From Phymorhynchus buccinoides (taxonomy: Eukaryota > Mollusca > Gastropoda > Neogastropoda > Raphitomidae): a stretch of 64,000 nucleotides of DNA. Positions 61,555-64,000 of the stretch are shown here, one piece after another (positions within the stretch are counted from its first letter, which is position 1; every line of letters starts with the position of its first letter). Location: NCBI GenBank assembly GCA_017654935.2, contig CM065699.1:11969966-12033965 (forward strand). Direction: 5' to 3'. The notes beneath the pieces were generated by a model, which was given only the letters and a program-made list of their open reading frames with translations, was not told the DNA's origin and did not search any database. Made by a program: the position numbers and the translations under genes.

Positions 61555-61860
61555 TCCCGGGCCATAAGGCCACAATGGGTACGTATGTGTCCGTTTTCCA
61601 GGGGTTTTTTCCCCTGTTGCATTCAGCAATTCCGATTTTGGAGGAACTCAAAGGAGAAAACTACATAGAAGATTTTTTTGGGGAAAAAGGCAGGAGAATG
61701 GGCCAAAAGTGAGAAAGATAGTAGATGACATGAAGCAAGGGTAAAGGCAGAGTCAAAGAGAGGGACAGATTAGAGGAAGTTACAAGCACAGAACTTCCAG
61801 AAGGTGGAACTATTTGTACAGAAGACACCCTCCCCCCCCCCCCCCCTGGTATCCCCACAG
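61555..61860. repeat. Dispersed repeat, copy B twin of 10,560-10,905
   Basis: Same family, lacking one of the two 'gatttcggaggagctc' repeats. Confidence 0.75.
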
Positions 61861-61907
61861 TTTTTTGTATGCAGTATACAAATGGAGTGATTACCTCATG
61901 CTTTCAG

Positions 61908-61970
61908 AGCGCGCAGGATGACAAACAGCTACAAAGACTGCAGCATGAGTTGGAGACTACCATCATAGAG
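61908..61970 (+). CDS. Coiled-coil exon e6', copy B (21 aa)
   Basis: Nucleotide-identical to e6; borders gctttcag / gtgagc. Confidence 0.86.
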
Positions 61971-62717
61971 GTGAGCTGGTACTCTCCCTTTTTTGTCTTT
62001 TTTTGTTTTGTACATCTATTTGTAAAAGAACAGAAGTAAATAGCAATAGGAATTGTTCGGAAATAATTAAGGGGAGTAATTTCATGGTGTGTGGGAGTTA
62101 TCTTGCCTTACTTCAAACGGGGGAAGTTACTCTATTGTCAGGTAGATCCCCAGCTCTCGCCTCGTGTGTTTGAGTAGACACACAGCACTTAGAACACCGT
62201 GTGTCATTCTAAAATTGATGTCATTTATACTGTACGTCACATTTTGCAAGTTCTATCAGTTTGTGGCCACCCTTGATTTTTCTATACAAAAATGTTTGCA
62301 AGTCGCTGACTCGCATCCTGCGGTTTCAAGCTTCAACACCATGGTTGCTATGGCTTGTCCGCCTTGGTCAAGGTAAACAACTCTTATCACGAAATGCTCT
62401 CCCCTCGTATTTTCCGAACATTGTCTATTTGAGCGTGACCCTGTGTGTTTCTTTGTTGGTATGTTTGACAGGAACATGTGCCAACTTGTACAATGTTAGT
62501 AAAAATGTGGCAGAATTGTTCTCAATATTGCGACGACGATTGCACATTATGTCTAAAGACCCACTGACTAACTTAAGATGAAGAAAAAAATGTCCTCTTT
62601 CTTTTTCTCTTTCTCTTCCCGCTTTAAAAAAATGGGAGTATGTTATTTTGCTTTCTGTCTGAAGTCCAGAATTCAATCTATGCTTTCACTCGATTCTTGG
62701 AAGTTCTCAACTTCATG

Positions 62718-63147
62718 TGTCAATGGGCTGTTGAGGTGGAGTTGTCGTTCTTAGTCCTTGTGTCAATGGGCTGTTGAGGTGGAGTTGTCGTTCTTAGCCC
62801 TTGTGTCAATGGGCTGTTGAGGTGGAGTTGTTGTTCTTAGTCCTTGTGTCAATGGGCTGTTGAGGTGGAGTTGTTGTTCTTAGCCCTTGTGTCAATGGGC
62901 TGTTGAGGTGGAGTTGTTGTTCTTAGCCCTTGTGTCAATGGGCTGTTGAGGTGGAGTTGTCGTTCTTAGCCCTTGTGTCAATGGGCTGTTGAGGTGGAGT
63001 TGTCGTTCTTAGCCCTTATGTCAATGGGCTGTTGAGGTGGAGTTGTCGTTCTTAGCCCTTGTGTCAATGGGCTGTTGAGGTGGAGTTGTCGTTCTTAGCC
63101 CTTGTGTCAATGGGCTGTTGAGGTGGAGTTGTCGTTCTTAGCCCTTG
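62718..63147. repeat. 43-bp minisatellite, 10 copies
   Basis: Same unit as 11,898-13,359, ten copies starting at 62,718 and ending before 'ttgaagccaggtggcg'. Confidence 0.95.
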
Positions 63148-63772
63148 AAGCCAGGTGGCGTCCTATCGAGAGGCAGTTTCTTAGCCACAGAAAACTCTTT
63201 CTCTCTGACTCGCTCGCCCGCATGCGGCAAAAAACTCTTTTATTTGACAAAGGGAAGTAATGTAAGATGGGAGAGTGATCTCCATTTGGGGACCAGAAGC
63301 GCTTATTATTATTATGCATGTTTTATGATTTTTGTCACAAGTGTTCTTAAGACGCTAGGATGGTTTTTGTAACTGTGGCCACTGATTTTTCCCCATTTCT
63401 ACAACTTTCATATCAATGTATTTGTTCAAGTCATTTTTAAGTCCTTCACCAGAAGAAGATAATGTGTTTAACGTCCTCCCACCTGGAACAGGTACATGTG
63501 AGACATTTATGAATATACAGAAAGTGGGTTGATCCTGGAGGTACCGCAATACCAGGAAAGACCCAGGATAAGTCTTTACCATTCCTGTGCAGTCTATAAT
63601 AGTTAACAGAGTATAAAGAAAATATTGTTTAACATTTTCATTTTCTTATACACGTTTTACTTTTTGTTTTCTTTCCAAATATGCAAAATATAGAGTACTG
63701 ATGGGGGTTGCGTACCCCTTAAGGCATTGGAAAAAATGACTCAATCATGATGTTATTTCTTTACGATTTCAA

Positions 63773-63812
<40 letters not shown>

Positions 63813-63826
63813 TTCTTTCCAAATAT

Positions 63827-63858
<32 letters not shown>
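63773..63858. other. Two long G runs, probable artefact
   Basis: About 38 G, then 'ttttctttccaaatat', then about 30 G, where copy A has only 'aagtgggggttacgc'. The short middle piece repeats sequence at about 63,666. This looks like a gap-fill or poly-G read artefact. Confidence 0.75.
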
Positions 63859-63859
<1 letters not shown>

Positions 63860-64000
63860 ACGCACAGACCCAACCGACGCGCAGACCTGTTAGTACTCTA
63901 GACCATATTATTTTACATGTCATTTTGTTATTCCGAAAATAAAGTTTGGGGCAAACTCTTTACAAGTGTAAATGTTGATCTACCTGTTGTGTACTTTTTT

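Overview
This is animal nuclear DNA, most likely from a mollusc and probably a gastropod. Coding segments are short and bounded by AG/GT. There are very long (CT)n and (GT)n tracts, tRNA-derived SINEs, many TTAA-flanked and hAT-like MITEs, and a repeat with the 'GGGCAGCCACACTCCG' motif that I associate from memory with gastropod genomes. The species call is inference. I see no bacterial operon, CRISPR array, rRNA or tRNA gene.

One plus-strand gene explains essentially all coding signal: the middle of a very long coiled-coil protein. Neither its first nor its last exon is in the window. Intact exons are all phase 0 and encode 21, 28, 32, 35, 56, 77 or 81 residues, that is whole heptads or whole heptads plus four residues. 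Many follow a 28-residue module with hydrophobic residues at 1, 8 and 11, D/L at 14-15, an aromatic near 22, C near 25 and E at 28. I do not recognise the family with certainty. Centrosomal/CCDC-type, golgin-like and myosin-rod-like coiled coils are all possible, so no gene symbol is given.

Layout: (1) 1-14,127 is copy A of a 12-14 kb segment with exons e1-e6, a tandem array of 63-nt exon-like units (5,303-6,934) and a 43-bp minisatellite of 34 copies. (2) 14,128-31,618 holds exons e7-e12, an array of frame-breaking pseudo-exons (23,549-24,477), several exon fragments and MITEs. (3) 31,619-32,118 is a gap of exactly 500 N. (4) 32,119-51,847 looks indel-rich. It holds candidate exons with frameshifts, a third exon-bearing tandem array (41,733-42,245), two clean exons (49,918 and 51,592), and SINE, hAT and minisatellite copies. 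(5) 51,848-64,000 is copy B of the first segment, with the same six exons. They differ from A at 11 of 600 coding positions, all synonymous, while microsatellite, micro-exon and minisatellite copy numbers differ strongly.

The two main points are these. First, this coiled-coil gene seems built so that exons can be duplicated or skipped without changing reading frame or heptad register, and several exons have spawned tandem exon+intron copies or fragments. Second, copies A and B flank an N gap, so the apparent duplication may be two alleles at mis-ordered contig ends rather than a real segmental duplication.
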